This document shows positions 23,020 through 34,756 of a stretch of 64,000 nucleotides of DNA, in pieces. Origin of the DNA: Diabrotica undecimpunctata (lineage: Eukaryota; Arthropoda; Insecta; Coleoptera; Chrysomelidae); contig NC_092806.1 of assembly GCF_040954645.1 (NCBI RefSeq), forward strand, positions 30,529,644 through 30,593,643, written 5' to 3'. Within the stretch, counting starts at the first letter, position 1, and every line of letters begins with the position of its first letter. Under the pieces are notes generated by a model that saw nothing but the letters and a program-made list of their open reading frames with translations, had not been told where the DNA came from and made no database searches. Made by a program: the position numbers and the translations under genes.

Positions 23020-24185
23020 TAGAGCTGTGAACCACCATTTATCCAAATGTTTCACATATAATGACTTACTTAATCTGACTCCTGAAAATATTAGAAAATT
23101 AATTTGGCGGCAGAACAGATTCAGCCATATATCAAAGAAAATCTAAAGTAGTGACTTATGTGGTATGGGCAACTGAAAAATTTTACCATTTTACCACCAT
23201 TTACCATACAAACCATTTTATACCTATGTATGTGTACTATCTCATAAGTCATTTTTAGGGAGAACCTGACTTACACCGTTTGAAACATCCAATTATCAAC
23301 CAGTTCTATTTTAATTCAGTTCATTAAATCTACTAATTCAATAATTTCAGAGAATCGAAACATCAAAGTGAATGAAAAAACGATAAATATATAGAAATAA
23401 ACCAAGCATACATACAGAATGGACAATAGAAACATAATTTCGTTTTTCCTCGTATAATATGGATAAATTCAGCCTTATTCGGAAGTCTTAATAATGTAAA
23501 TTGTTAGTAGTTCTACGTTTCCTAAAAATTATTAAAATTGTGCCATAAATAAAAAAGTTATTTAAAATTAAAGTTGGTTAACAATTCAATTTGTTATTTT
23601 TCTTTCTTCCTTCTTCTACTTCCTTTTACCCTAACAGGGTGTCGGACAATTTGTTATTTTTAAAACCATAATATTTTGGAAATTGTATTTTATTTTTAAC
23701 GTCTGTATATCTACGTATTTAAATGTTGCGTCGACTTAAATACATGACAGATAATATTTTAATAATACTTACTTTTTTTGCAGTTTCTATTCTGTTCTAT
23801 TCTTTCACTTCCTTTTTTAAGTGCTCGTCCATTTTTCTCGATGTATACCACCCTTCTTAAAATATATTAGGCTTTTATTTCTGTCGTGTCGTGCGAAATT
23901 CTGTTACCAGAGTGCTATCATAAAAGCAAAATAAGCGATTCTCCGAACAGATGTTGTCCCAAAGTGCCAAATGGAGATATATCTACTTTAAGGAGAATGT
24001 TACTTGTTAGTCTGATTTAGTCGAGATTGCGTCGAAGAAAAATTACAGAAAAATTACAAAAGATGTTGCTTGAACTTTAAAACTATTGATTGTTTCGTAA
24101 ATCTTCTTATATTTATCTATTTTTATGTCAAATTAAATTATTTTGCCCTTTTTTGAATCTTTGACTAATCTTTGAAGACTATATT
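23020..24185. other. No recognisable gene
   Basis: Probably upstream sequence of element H (to about 23300) and then AT-rich DNA with a T-rich patch near 23600. No further coding blocks seen. Confidence 0.4.
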
Positions 24186-24189
24186 CGTC

Positions 24190-24622
24190 TTGGGCTATCA
24201 ATATTATCTATTGTGGATAACAATGTATTTTTTACTTCTTTATTCCCCATTTCGTATCCATATCCGATGTTGACACTTTCAATGACTTTATCCATAATCA
24301 AATTGAAGAGCACAAGACCTAATGAGTCCCAATATCGTATCCCGGTGCATAGGTATGTCTATTTACAGCTGACTAATTCTGACGTTCATCTTGTTGTTTT
24401 GGTAGATGTTTTGAATACTCTTTATGATATTCAATGGAACTTCTCTATTATATATAAGACTAAATACATTTTTGAGTTTTACTCTGTCGAATGCTTTCTT
24501 CGTCGAAGTGGATCACAACTAAAAAAGCCGGTCTATTATGTCCACCAAATTCTCGACAAATAATTAAATAACGAATACTGCATCTGTTGATAATCTACCA
24601 GTATGAAAACGTGGCTTGAAAA
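24190..24622 (-). mobile_element. LINE RT fragment (fingers/palm), decayed
   Basis: Minus-strand frames read RFHTGRLSTDAVFVIQLFVE, REVPLNIIKSIQNIYQNNKMNVRIS, then a degraded RQGDSLSP-type block (IPMHRDTILGLIRSC) and HRIWIRNGE. This matches the RT order QAGFR.GRST, NIYQ, GIRQGDSLSPLLF of RTE-like LINEs. Frameshifts and stops abound and the YADD box is lost. Confidence 0.62.
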
Positions 24623-24629
24623 TAAACAT

Positions 24630-25230
24630 AAAAAAATATTTTCAGATTCTCTGCAGCTTTTTAATCGTTAGTATACTCTCCCACAGTGGTTATATGATTA
24701 GCATAAATAAGTTATTGAACTAGTATTGTTGCTTTCTGCACATACGATGACCTTTATATAACATATAAAGCCATCAGAAAGTAAGGAAGAATATACGTGT
24801 TCAATCTAGAACTCGCTTGTTTTCTCTCTTTCGCATTAGGTACGTATATTACCATAGAAAAATAAAAGCAAGAGGACTATATGAAACTCTATTTAAAAAC
24901 AAATAATATCAAACGACAAATATACATAAACATACATAAATTCTACATAAACATAAATAGCTACAAATTTAAATATTATGTGATACGAAAACCAATATTT
25001 TATTTATAATTAAAATGAATTTACAAAAGGTATAGTCAAGTATACAAACGTCAATAACAAAAAGATTAAATATGACAAAACTATACAATAAAGAACCGAT
25101 TACAGGAAAAAACCAGTACCCAATGGGGATTATATGTACCTACCTGCGCCCCTAGAAAGGTGTAAAAAATGCCTTAATTAATATTTACAAAATTCGAAGA
25201 TCCGGCAACTAAATAACAAAGTATTACATT

Positions 25231-25238
<8 letters not shown>
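24630..25238. other. No recognisable gene
   Basis: AT-rich sequence between a LINE fragment and the (TA)n tract that borders element J. Confidence 0.45.

Positions 25239-25268
<30 letters not shown>
25239..25268. repeat. (TA)n abutting element J, left
   Basis: A TA run ends exactly where the 32-bp TIR of element J begins. Confidence 0.95.
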
Positions 25269-25271
<3 letters not shown>

Positions 25272-25650
25272 GAGGTGTCAATCAAAATCAATCATGTCCA
25301 TAAAAATCAAAAAATGAGTTAGCAGATGTTTCATAATATAAAGAGTGAATCCTATTCTATGGTGTTTTCGGTTTCGGTTAAAAAAAATCATGTCCTGTTT
25401 AAAATGAATACACAATATTAGGTTCCCAAATCAAATGAAATCATGTCCACAGTTGGTTTCAATCATACCACTACATGCCCATTCAGCTAATAGGAGTGCC
25501 CCGATTTGGTCACGTGATTTGACCATGTCAACACATTGTCTGTGTTTTCCCTCTAGGTTATGTCGATAGCGAGTATTGAGTTTGTATTGCACTGTGGTTT
25601 AATTTTAATATTATTATAGTAGTTTTTATTAAATAAAATTGAAATTTTAC

Positions 25651-26773
25651 ATGGATGAAGAAAACTTAGTGAGAGTGGGCGATGCCAATGAAGGATCTCG
25701 TAAAAATAAAAAGACTGTGGATAAAAAAACTAGAGCCAAGCTTAAGCGATACAGTACTCCAGTGGGATGTCGTGTGTTTGTTCCATGTAAACACATGAAC
25801 AAAGGTATAAAATGTGCATTAGTTAGGCCTATAGGTGCTATTTTTGTTCGAAATATCCTCTACAAAATACCTGACAAAAACACGCAAGATAACACCATTG
25901 CCAGTTGGATAAATCAACGTAACATAAAGCGGCGAAAGCCTAGGCCTACCTTTGAAAAATCAAAGGCTAAAAGTTTTAGTGTACAATATTCTATACTTTC
26001 ATCAACCGGTAAAGTTATACCTGTGTGTAGGAAACTTTTCATGATTATTACCATGGTGAAGGGAACAAGATTGACTAATATTTCTAAAAAGGTGAAAGAG
26101 GAAGAGGCTGTTAAGGATCAGAGGGGTGGCGATAGGAAGAGTCACAAATCTGCTGCGAACAAGGAATCAGTCCGCCTTTTTTTGAGAAATTTAAGAGGAA
26201 AAGAAAGCCACTATAATCGAAAAAAATCGAAAAGGATTTATCTTGGTGCAGACTTAAACATTAAGAAGTTGTAGCTAATATACAATTATTCTGTACTTGA
26301 TAATCTTAAAGTTAAAAAATCTATGTTTAGGAGAGTTTTCAATGAATTAAATATCGGATTTTCATCACCAGCTTCTGACGTTTGCAGTACATGCAATAAA
26401 ATAGATCTTAAGCTGAAAATTGAGAAGGCTAAAGCTGTGAAAGACTTGGTAGTGGTCAACCAATTTATGATGGAGAAAAGAATACACAGATTAAGAGCTA
26501 ATGCTTTTTATGGGCTCTTAAAGGAAAACAAAGAAAATGAGGTTACTTTCTGTTTTGATCTCCAGCAAATTCAAGCACTTCCCAAAACTCCTATTCAAGA
26601 CGCGTTCTACAAGAGACAATTAAGTTTTTACTCTTTTTGCATTGTAGCATCAAACGCACAAAACCCCATATTTTACGTATCGACTGAAGAACTTGCAGGA
26701 AGGGGTGCGACCGAAGTTTCATCTGCACTTATAAATTTCTTCAACTCCGCTAATTTTTCAAATGTAACAAGAC
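25651..26773 (+). pseudogene. Element J transposase, 5' part
   Basis: The likely start is ATG at 25651 (MDEENLVRVGD); the frame upstream of it has only a TTG. The protein is basic and contains a D/E-rich lead and KKTRAKLKRYSTPVGCRVFV. TGKVIPVCRKLFMIIT follows, matching the R/I-C-K-x-F-F block of this insect transposase family. Then come GGDRKSHKSA, KESHYNRKKSKRIYL, FRRVFNELNIGFSSPASDVCSTCNK (a Cys pair expected for zinc) and FDLQQIQALPKTPI. One in-frame TAG (26272-26274) interrupts it; the frame continues unchanged on both sides. The coding frame reaches the LINE insertion site at 26773 in the word SNVTR. Cut-and-paste transposition would be its job. Same broad family as element H. Confidence 0.78.
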
Positions 26774-28952
26774 AGCTTGACTTCGGCGAAGACCTTCCCA
26801 GGAGCAGACGTCTCATCGGACCACAACCCATTAGTGGGCCAGATAGAACTCAAACTAAAGAAACTCATCAAAAATAAACCTAAACAGAACCTGGATTATG
26901 GCACTCTAAAAGACCCCGTAGTTCGCCAGAATGTGAGAGATACAATGAGACAAAAACTAGAAACGGCTCAACAACAAGAACAGAGTGTAGAACAAAAATG
27001 GAGTTATATCAAAGACGTCATGCTGAATGCGGGAAAAGAACATCTGGGAAAGAAAAAAAGAGTAAAAAATAAAGAATGGATGACTGATGACATTCTGCAG
27101 ATGATGGAACAAAGAAGATTACTGAAAAACAGGGACACGAAGAAATACCAAGAAACCAACCAGACAATTAAAAAAGAAATACGAAGAGCCAAGGAGACAT
27201 GGATGCAAGAAAAATGTAAACTAATCGAGGAGCTCCAAGAGAAACACGATCATATAAATATCCACCGAAGGATTCGTGAAGCCACTGGTCAATACAAGAG
27301 GAGAAACACACACCTCCTCATAAATAAAGACGGTAATCTGGCGACGACAGTGAATGAGAAGTTGGTTACCTGGAAAATATATATCGAAGAACTTTTCTGG
27401 GACGACCGCGGCAACCTTCCGGAAATAAATTGCATGACAGGGCCGTCAATTCTAGAAAGCGAGGTAAAGGCTGCTTTAAAACAGTCTAAGAATGGTAAGG
27501 CTACAGGTCCGGACAAAATACCCGTTGAACTTATTAAGGTGATGAGTGAAGTGAGCACGAAGGAGTTAACTGAACTGTTCAACGCCATATACGATTCAGG
27601 TAATATCCCAGCGGAATGGCTATTGTCAACATTTGTAACGCTACCAAAAAAACGATCTGCGAAAACGTGCGAAGATTTCCGAACTATCAGTCTTATGAGT
27701 CATGCACTTAAAATTTTTCTTAAAATCATACATGCCAGAATTTACAAGAAATGCGAAGAAAATGTCGGTGAAATGCAATTCGGATTCCGCAATTCTATGG
27801 GTACACGTGAAGCACTTTTCACCTTACAAGTCCTACTTCAGAGATACCGCGATGTCAGTTGTGATGTCTATATTTGTTTTATTGACTACGCCAAGGCATT
27901 TGACCGTTGTCAGCACCAGAAGCTGGTCACCGCACTACAAAGAGTAGGATTGGATGAGAAGGACATTCGGATCATCATGAATTTATACTAGAACCAGCGT
28001 GCTCGAGTCAAGGTCGAAGACCAGCTGACCGACCAAGTGAAGATCATGCGAGGAGTAAGGCAAGGATGTGTGCTATCGCCGACTCTTTTCAATATATACT
28101 CTGAGGAGATTTTTAATGAAGCCCTCACAAACCTAGACATGGGAATCCGAGTGAACGGTGAATACATCAATAATATCCGCTACGCCGATGACACCGTGTT
28201 ACTAGCAACCAGCCTAAACGATCTGCAGGCCTTACTAGACCGAGTGCGAACTGTGAGCGTAACATACGGACTGAACCTTAATATTAAGAAAACTAAATTC
28301 ATGGTTGTCAGCCGTACAAATTTAGATCCCGGGGCACTAATGGCAGGTAGCGAAGAGATCCAGAGAGTCGACAGATTCACTTACCTCGGAACTACCCTCA
28401 ACGTACAATGGGACTACGCTCAAGAGATTAGATCCAGAATTGAAATGTCACGGTCTACATTTATTAAGTTGAGATCCTTGCTGTGCTGCAGTGATCTCAG
28501 TTTGGGAACCAAGATGCGGATAGTGAGGTGCTACGTTCTTCCAGTGTTACTATATGGAGTTGAAGCCTGGACACTGACGCAAGCCACTGAAAAACGAATC
28601 GAAGCCTTCGAGATGTGGATATACAGAAGGCTACTAAAAATATCTTATGTGGACCATGTCACCAACGTTGAGGTCCTACAGCGCATGACAAAAGAAAAAG
28701 AAGTGCTTAATTTAATTAAACAACGTAAGCTTGAGTACCTCGGCCACGTGATGCGGAATGAAGAAAAATATCGAATTCTTCAACTTATTATGCAGGGTAA
28801 AGTATTTGGCAGAAGAGGACCGGGACGCCGTCGTATCTCGTGGTTGAAAAATCTCGCAGAAGCTCTTTCGCAGAGCAGTCAACAAAACCATGATAGCCTT
28901 GATGATCGCCAACATCCGGACCGGATAAGGCACTGAAGAAGAAGAAGAAGAG
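26774..28952 (+). mobile_element. RTE-like LINE family A, copy 3, nested in element J
   Basis: A 2.18-kb insertion begins inside the end of the AP-endonuclease domain (TFPGADVSSDHNPLVGQIELKLKKL, with the catalytic SDH) and then has the complete RT. The blocks include GKATGPDKIPVELIK, EDFRTISLMSHALKIFLKI, EMQFGFRNSMGTREALF, CFIDYAKAFDRC, GVRQGCVLSPTLF, NNIRYADDTVLLA, NIKKTKFMVV, YLGTTL and KLEYLGHVMR with a GRRGPGRRRISWLKN tail. The first ORF (26777-27991) ends at a TAG where the family has Trp (NLYWNQ). The frame then reopens to 28936, with a frameshift near 28850. The tail is GAAGAAGAAGAAGAG. CAAGAC at 26768-26773 and 28953-28958 is the probable TSD. This is the longest family A copy here. 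Confidence 0.88.
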
Positions 28953-29668
28953 CAAGACTGAATCTGTTCTGTGATGGGTGTGCCGGTCAAAACAAAAACA
29001 ATGCCGTTGTTCACACATTAGTGTATTACTTAGGATCAGTGCAAAATGCTTTAGAGGAGATTGTTCTAACATACCCTGTTCGCGGGCATAGCTTCCTCCC
29101 CGCTGATCGGGTGTTCGGAAGGGTTGAAAAGTTACTCAGGAAGCAGCCTACCATTGCAACAAAGGAAGAGTACTACAATGTATATAGTTCTGTTGGAGAA
29201 GTACGGAAACTTGGAGAGGATTGGGGATTGATTGATGCTAAAAGTTTGGCTAGACGATTTAAAAACATTGAAATGATATCTGAAAAGAAGAGGATTTTTG
29301 TGAGGAAAGAGAAAGCTGTCAACCGCAATGGACAAGAACTTACTGTTATCAAAGTGAAATCGGCACAGAATTTTAGGTTTGAAAGTGATTTTGAAACCTA
29401 CAACAAGCCTCAAAACAAAGGCTGGCATTCTGCAAGGTCGTTCTCAACTCCTGTAGAGTCACTTCCACTGAGCAATATAGTGAAAGCAGCTAAGAAGAAG
29501 GACGTGGAGACGTTACTTGTGAAAATGTATGGTGATGACTGGCAGAAACATGACTTTTTATCTTGGTATAAGACCATAATAGTGGAAGTCCAGGACGACG
29601 AAATTGATGCTGATGAAGTGGACGAATCCTGTGATTGTCTAGAACCTGACATTGGACTACACATTTAA
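28953..29668 (+). pseudogene. Element J transposase, 3' part
   Basis: After the LINE the transposase frame resumes in phase: LNLFCDGCAGQNKNNAVVHTLVYYL, with the catalytic-type aspartate in D-G-C-A-G-Q-N-K-N, corresponding to YSDCCTGQ of element H. VRGHSFLPADRVFGRVEK follows, then a WGLIDAKS region and an acidic C-terminus (DDEIDADEVDESCD) before the stop at 29666-29668. No further stops occur. Together with the upstream part it would make a protein of about 610 residues, apart from the TAG. The glycine/asparagine-rich GQNKN motif is typical of this insect family. A single intact frame on either side of the LINE shows the LINE is younger than the transposon copy. Confidence 0.82.
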
Positions 29669-30022
29669 ACATTTATATTTTGTGGAAAGTGTCGTTGGTA
29701 AATGTTAGCCATTTTTCAAGATATTTTTTGTAACAATACAATAGATATTTTAAGTAGTCTAAGAGTTTTTTTATCAACCCCTTCTATCAACGTCCATGAA
29801 GTCCAATCAAATAAGAACATGTCCTTTTTTTTAAATGTATTTACAGGTTTATTTATACCTTCAGATTTGAAATATTTACTAAGAGTCAGTTAATTTCAAT
29901 AAATAAAATGATATATGCTAATTTATCCGATTTTTCATGTAAGGTTATTTACTAATACGTTTTTTGCGATTTCCCTAAAACTTCTTAAGGTGGACATGAT
30001 TGATTTTGATTGACACCTCCTC

Positions 30023-30085
<63 letters not shown>
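30023..30085. repeat. (TA)n abutting element J, right, and Tc1-like element
   Basis: The tract is TA-rich with one TT interruption. The right TIR of J ends at its left edge and the Tc1-like element starts at its right edge. Confidence 0.95.
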
Positions 30086-30090
<5 letters not shown>

Positions 30091-31608
30091 TTCTCCAAGA
30101 AATTAACGCACCACTTTAATAAATCAATTTTATTTGTAAACAGGCAAAGAATAAAAAATAAAACTTCACCGGATTTATTCTACATTTTATTAGTAATTAT
30201 AACAATTTCTCTAATCATCAGAAAATGTTGAAGTACAGGAGAAAAAAAAATAAAACGGAAAATTCTAAAAAATAGTGATAAGAAAAATAAACTAAAATAT
30301 GAAAAAAGTCTTAATGATGAGTGTTTCCACCTCTACTACGTATAACAGCCTCACATCGTTGGCCCATACTTAAAATTAATTGCGATATTTCATTTTGGTC
30401 TAGTTCTCTCCAAATCTGGATCAGCCTCTCTCCCACTTCCTGTAAGCTGTTTGCTTAGATTGGTGTCGCTCTTAATCACCTACCAAGGATATTCCAGATA
30501 TCGGATTTAAATCCGGACTATGTGCTGGCCATTTCATAGTGTTAGTTTCTACCTCTTCTAGATAATTTCTGACGATCTGTGCAGCGTGAGGTCTGGCGTT
30601 ATCTTACATTAATAAGAAATTTTCACCGATATAAGGAGCGAATAAGTACTACATGTTGCTCCAGGATCTCCAATATGTACCTTTCAGCTATAAAAGTTCC
30701 ATTTTGTATGACCACTAGGTCCGTACGTGCGGTCAAAGAAATACCACCCCACACCATAACGGATCCTCCACCAAAAAAAGTGGTGTGTGAAGTTACACTG
30801 AGCATATCGTTCGTTGGGTTGTCGCAACACACGAACACGTCTGTCGTTATTATACAAACAAAATCGGGATTCATCAGTAAATAGCACCCGTTCTCAGTCA
30901 GCCTCTAACCAATTAACGTGTTCTCTGGCAAAATGTAGTCTCACCCTTCGATGCTCTGCAGTTAATAGAGGACCTTGGGCAGAAATCCTAGGTGTTAAGT
31001 TGTATTCCCTAAGTCGCTGGCGAACAGTTTCAGTACCAATTTGTATAGCATGCACGTCTCGAAGCTGAATTTGTAGACTTCGATGTGTTACAAAACGTTG
31101 TCGAAGGGCAAAAATTCTTAAAAATCTATCTTGAATAGGGGTAGTTACCCGGTTTCGTCCTTGCCCTGATCTGCGAGTATGATCCCCTGTTTCGTGGAAT
31201 CTTTATAACACCCGTGAGAGAGATATGTGGGACACATTAAACCGACGACCAATTCTTCGGTAACTCCAACCTTCTTCCGACAGTATCACTGCTTGGGCAC
31301 ATTCATCTCAGGTTAAATTACGTGATTGACTCTCCATAATAAACACAATTAACAATAATTAACAATTAAACAGTAGCCGAATAAAATTTGTGAACACTTT
31401 GAAATTAGTATATTTATAGAATTAGTACATTTTTTGCTTCTTTTTGTTTTGTTGTACAAAAAACTATAGCGATAAAACACAGTCAATAAATATAGAGTGT
31501 ACGAATAGCATATACAAGGCAAAATTTAACATTACAATGGAAATTTTTATTAACGCTAATAAAATATTTTAATATTTTAAAGTGGTGCGTTAATTTCTTG
31601 GAGAAGTG
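30086..31608 (-). mobile_element. Tc1-like transposon with perfect 32-bp TIRs
   Basis: CACTTCTCCAAGAAATTAAC opens a 32-base TIR at 30088-30119, with its exact reverse complement at 31577-31608. A TA follows the right end; on the left a TA is separated by CA, a small slip. The element is 1.52 kb, a normal length for Tc1 elements, with one transposase gene on the minus strand. Confidence 0.9.
30311..31337 (-). pseudogene. Tc1-like transposase, disrupted
   Basis: From ATG at 31335-31337 to TAA at 30311-30313 the length fits a 340-residue Tc1 transposase. Visible blocks are the N-terminal HTH (CAQAVILSEEGWSYRRIGRRFNVS), GQGRNRVTTP-like, RLREYNLTPRISAQGPLLT and RVLFTDESRFCLYNNDRRV with catalytic D. 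GGGSVMVWGGIS, DNARPH with the second D, and WPAHSPDLNPIS follow. In the last, the third acidic position (usually PIE) is Ser. A TGA lies at codon 10, a frameshift occurs near 31200, and TAA stands directly before DNARPH (near 30605). The transposase is therefore dead, though its TIRs are pristine and could be used in trans. Confidence 0.88.
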
Positions 31609-31897
31609 TATATATTATATACGTAATAATAAATGCAATTCAAAGGTAATGAAATCATCAATATAAGCAATTTAATAATAGTAATATCAAAATCAATCAT
31701 ACATAAATCAATAAGAACACATATACGCTATAAATTACGTTATTAATTTCAAAACGAACGTAAAATGTTACAATAATAACAATAATAAAATAATGGCAAA
31801 CAATGTAGCGTGCTACCAAAACAACAAATGCTACCGTTTAGGGAAGACCCCTGCCTTCTTGGCAGGTCAGGAACAAAAGTGAATTGTTGAAATGAGT

Positions 31898-32020
31898 ATT
31901 GTTCTGAAGCTATTTTCTTGTGGCATTTTAAAGTAATTACTATTTAATTGGGAATAAGCCACAATTAAAGGTTAAATTAAGTTTATTAAAGTTTCAATTT
32001 CCACTTCGGAAATTAATACA
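31898..32020. repeat. PLE-associated terminal unit, copy 1
   Basis: TTGTTCTGAAGCTATTTTCT through AATTTCCACTTCGGAAAT also occurs at 47166 (same strand) and, inverted, at 47293 and 47470; part recurs at 55160. It lies 3' of a minus-strand Penelope endonuclease, so it is probably the Penelope terminal repeat. Confidence 0.6.
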
Positions 32021-32403
32021 AACATTAGTAAATTAAACAAATTTTGTTTTTTGTTACTTAGTGAAAAATTCTTCTAATAATTTAATTTTATCTGACTCAT
32101 CTATATTAATAATTCAGACATACATTATACATTTTAAAGTAGACGACTTTAATATGATATTACCAATATTGTTGAGTTGCGTTCCTGGGACGACTTTACT
32201 TGGAAGATAGTTCATTCGATTACACGAAATCAACTTTAACTGGAAAATATGCGTCAGGAAAAATCATAGCGTGTAATTAGTCTTTAAAAAGATAACCACA
32301 TACCATGATGAAAGTAAAATTCTTTTGTTAGTGATTCCATAGTAAATTATGATGGAAAAACCAGAAAAAACCTCATAATACAATCCCGACATGGTAAGTA
32401 TTT

Positions 32404-32935
32404 GGTCTTACATTTAGTTTACTCTCAATAAACACCAAATTCTGATTTTATATGTTTGTTATTTAAAAAACATAAATGATGTACGAGTATCCTTGATATT
32501 ACTAATACTGGTATTTTCCTTTGAATAACTTCCTCGTTTAATATGGGTAACCAGATCCTACTACATTTTGACGAGAAATTCGCGACACAATTGGTCTCCT
32601 TTAGCATAATTAGAACCGCTTCTTTGATTTTTCTCTTTTTACCATCCGTTTCTTTTAGGACTATACTTGAATCATTCCATTGAACCCTATGTTCATTATG
32701 CCATGTGTATTTACATATTTGAGATCTACCAAATTCTCTATTTTTAATATAAGATTGATGTTTACTTATTCTAACATTTAATGGCCTTGTGATGTTTCAC
32801 CTAAATAAAACTGATCGCATTTACAAGGTATTTTATAAATACAATTATTTGTCCTTTCTTGTTCATTGTTAGGTTTGGTTTTAGACAAAAAAGATCTCAA
32901 TGTGTTTGTTGTTTTGAATGTTTAAGTTTTATCCT
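32404..32935 (-). mobile_element. Penelope-like element, GIY-YIG endonuclease remnant 1
   Basis: The minus strand reads TFKTTNTLRSFLSKTKP, then NNCIYKIPCKCDQFYLGETSQ, which matches the Penelope GIY-YIG endonuclease start (usual Y.IPC..C..FYIGET.R). After frameshifts MLKETNCVANFSSKCSRIWLPIL follows, the C-terminal block. The conserved Tyr and Gly residues of the motif remain. Penelope elements encode an RT followed by this nuclease; the RT part is missing. Stops and shifts make it inactive. Confidence 0.75.
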
Positions 32936-33254
32936 TGGAAGCGACTGTGTTTCGGAAACACGAGTGTGGGGGGCGACTCTGACCACCGGAATTATAGCTG
33001 GAAACGCTAATGTCGTTTAACCCTTGAAACGAGTGATGATCTCTGCTTATTTGATGTGTACTACCCGCAGTTCGATGGGATTGACTGCCACAAGTATGCT
33101 TGGTAATGTTACTTGTCTTATTACCTTTTCTAATTTAAGGTTGAAAAGTGTGGCAGAAAGTATTTCTCACTCTAGTCTTAATTCGGAACGGTTCCGAAAT
33201 TTTTTCACCTACTCACACAACACTTTTGATATCTGCTAGTGGTATCCTAAGATA
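32936..33254. other. No recognisable gene
   Basis: This is a moderately GC-rich stretch without diagnostic homology. Confidence 0.35.
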
Positions 33255-33500
33255 GATTCTAAGTATAGCATAGTAGTCTGCTATCTCTGATACCTGCGGT
33301 TTAAAAGGAAGGTAACTGAGCCAGTGCTATGTTCTAATCGCTTCCTATTACTTCTAATTTTATTTAACTTACTCATTTTTTAAGGGGACGTGAAACCTTA
33401 AGCTGTGTTTTAAGTATCGAAGTGTTTTCGCCAGGGCCCGGTATCAAAACCAGACCTCCCATTTAATAGCAACACACAGAGACACACTAATGTTTGAGCT
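33255..33500 (-). repeat. Diverged SINE-like copy
   Basis: AGTATAGCATAGTAGTCTGC and AAGGAAGGTAACTGAGCCAG resemble 61078-61150 in the tRNA-derived SINE at 61037-61332 (AGTATAGCAGGGTAGTCTGC, AAGGAAGGTAACATGGCCAG). The tRNA-like head is poorly preserved here. Confidence 0.5.
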
Positions 33501-34092
33501 ATCGAGTTCTGTAGATAGATAGGTATAACTGTATCCAGAAATTTAGTGTCTCATTATAAAAGTTATTTTAATAACAGCTGTAAAACTGAATAATCCCTTG
33601 TAAATACTCTATTGTTGTATAATTATCACAGCTACCAAAGCTGCCAGGACCGGCATAATAGCCAAGCATAGCACGACTGTATATAGGTATATATAATCAG
33701 ATCAAATATTATCAATAAAGCATAATGTCAAAAAACTCTTTTTATAAACATACAAATTTCCCATAATTATTGTTATTAATCATTATTTTAAGTCTCAACG
33801 AAGAAAATGTTTTGTGTGTGTTTTGTGTTTTATTGGCACTAGTTCACACTGGCCAGTCAATTTCATAATGATTTTTTTAGACTATAACTTATCACTAACT
33901 CAGGGGAGTACTGAGTAGTGTCTGTGTTAAGTAAATGTCTTGTTACTTAAGTAAAGTCGACTTCATTGCCTTTACAAAGAGACGCTAATTGTATCTGAAC
34001 GTCTGAGGTCCCTTCGGTGAGTACCGATTTACTCGTTTTAAAAGGTTCATATTTATTCATGTTGACTTGTTATGTTTAAGTTTTCCGTTATA
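33501..34092. other. No recognisable gene
   Basis: AT-rich sequence; a repeated ACTTAAGTAAAGTCGACTTC patch near 33940 is the only local feature. Confidence 0.4.
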
Positions 34093-34754
34093 TGTCTGAA
34101 AAAGTAAGCAAAAAATGGGAAATATTCTTTATTAATAATTTTACGAAAAAAAATTATTCTTCATTAAAGGTTATGCATCACATAGAAATCATTAACAGAT
34201 AATCTTATAAAATATTAAGTGGTAGATAGGAAAAATCAAAATTATTAATTAATACTGAAGAGGAAAGTAATTTTAAATTTAGATATGCAAGAAAATGTAA
34301 TTTTAAAATGTTTGTAGCTATTAAAAAGTATGTCCAAGTTTAGATTCATGGCCTTCTAATAATTAAATAATACATTTAAAGTAAAAAGTAAATAAAAAAA
34401 TACTTTTACATTTGTTGATTTTGTATATTGAATAAGGTAAATTAGAAATAAAATTAAAAATTAATGCACCTACTGATACATCATTAAAAGGCCATGAATC
34501 TAAATTTAAAAATAATTTTTAAATCCTACAACCAAATTAAAATAACATTTTATGCTGCACCTAAATTTAAAAGCACTTCACTTTTAAGGATAAATCAATA
34601 TTTTTGATTTTCGGTGTATACCACTTAAACTTTTATAAATTTGATTATTGATTATTGATTTCTATGAAATGCAGAAATGTTTATGAAGAATAGTTTTTTT
34701 TTCATGAAATTAATAATAAATAAATTTCCCATTTGTTGCCAACTTTTTCAGACA
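34093..34754. mobile_element. Foldback MITE, ~260-bp imperfect inverted arms, TA TSD
   Basis: TGTCTGAAAAAGT after TA at 34091-34092 is mirrored by ACTTTTTCAGACA before TA at 34755-34756. The arms continue to match imperfectly inward, ending with GATTCATGGCCTT near 34345 against AAGGCCATGAATC near 34487. The spacer is about 130 bp and nothing is coding. TA target duplication and the foldback shape suggest a Tc1/mariner-mobilised non-autonomous element. It has diverged arms, so it is fairly old. Confidence 0.8.
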
Positions 34755-34756
34755 TA

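Larger units (their letters stand above)
25269..30022 (+). mobile_element. Element J: DNA transposon with perfect 32-bp TIRs
   Basis: GAGGAGGTGTCAATCAAAAT starts a 32-base TIR at 25269-25300 whose exact reverse complement lies at 29991-30022. Both ends sit in (TA)n, so the target duplication is hidden but is compatible with TA or TATA. The subterminal string ATCATGTCC occurs at about 25291, 25388 and 25440, and a related ACATGTCC occurs near 29818, perhaps transposase-binding repeats. Inside is one transposase gene, interrupted by LINE A copy 3. Without that LINE the element would be about 2.57 kb. Perfect TIRs suggest recent mobility, although the transposase has a stop. Confidence 0.9.
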
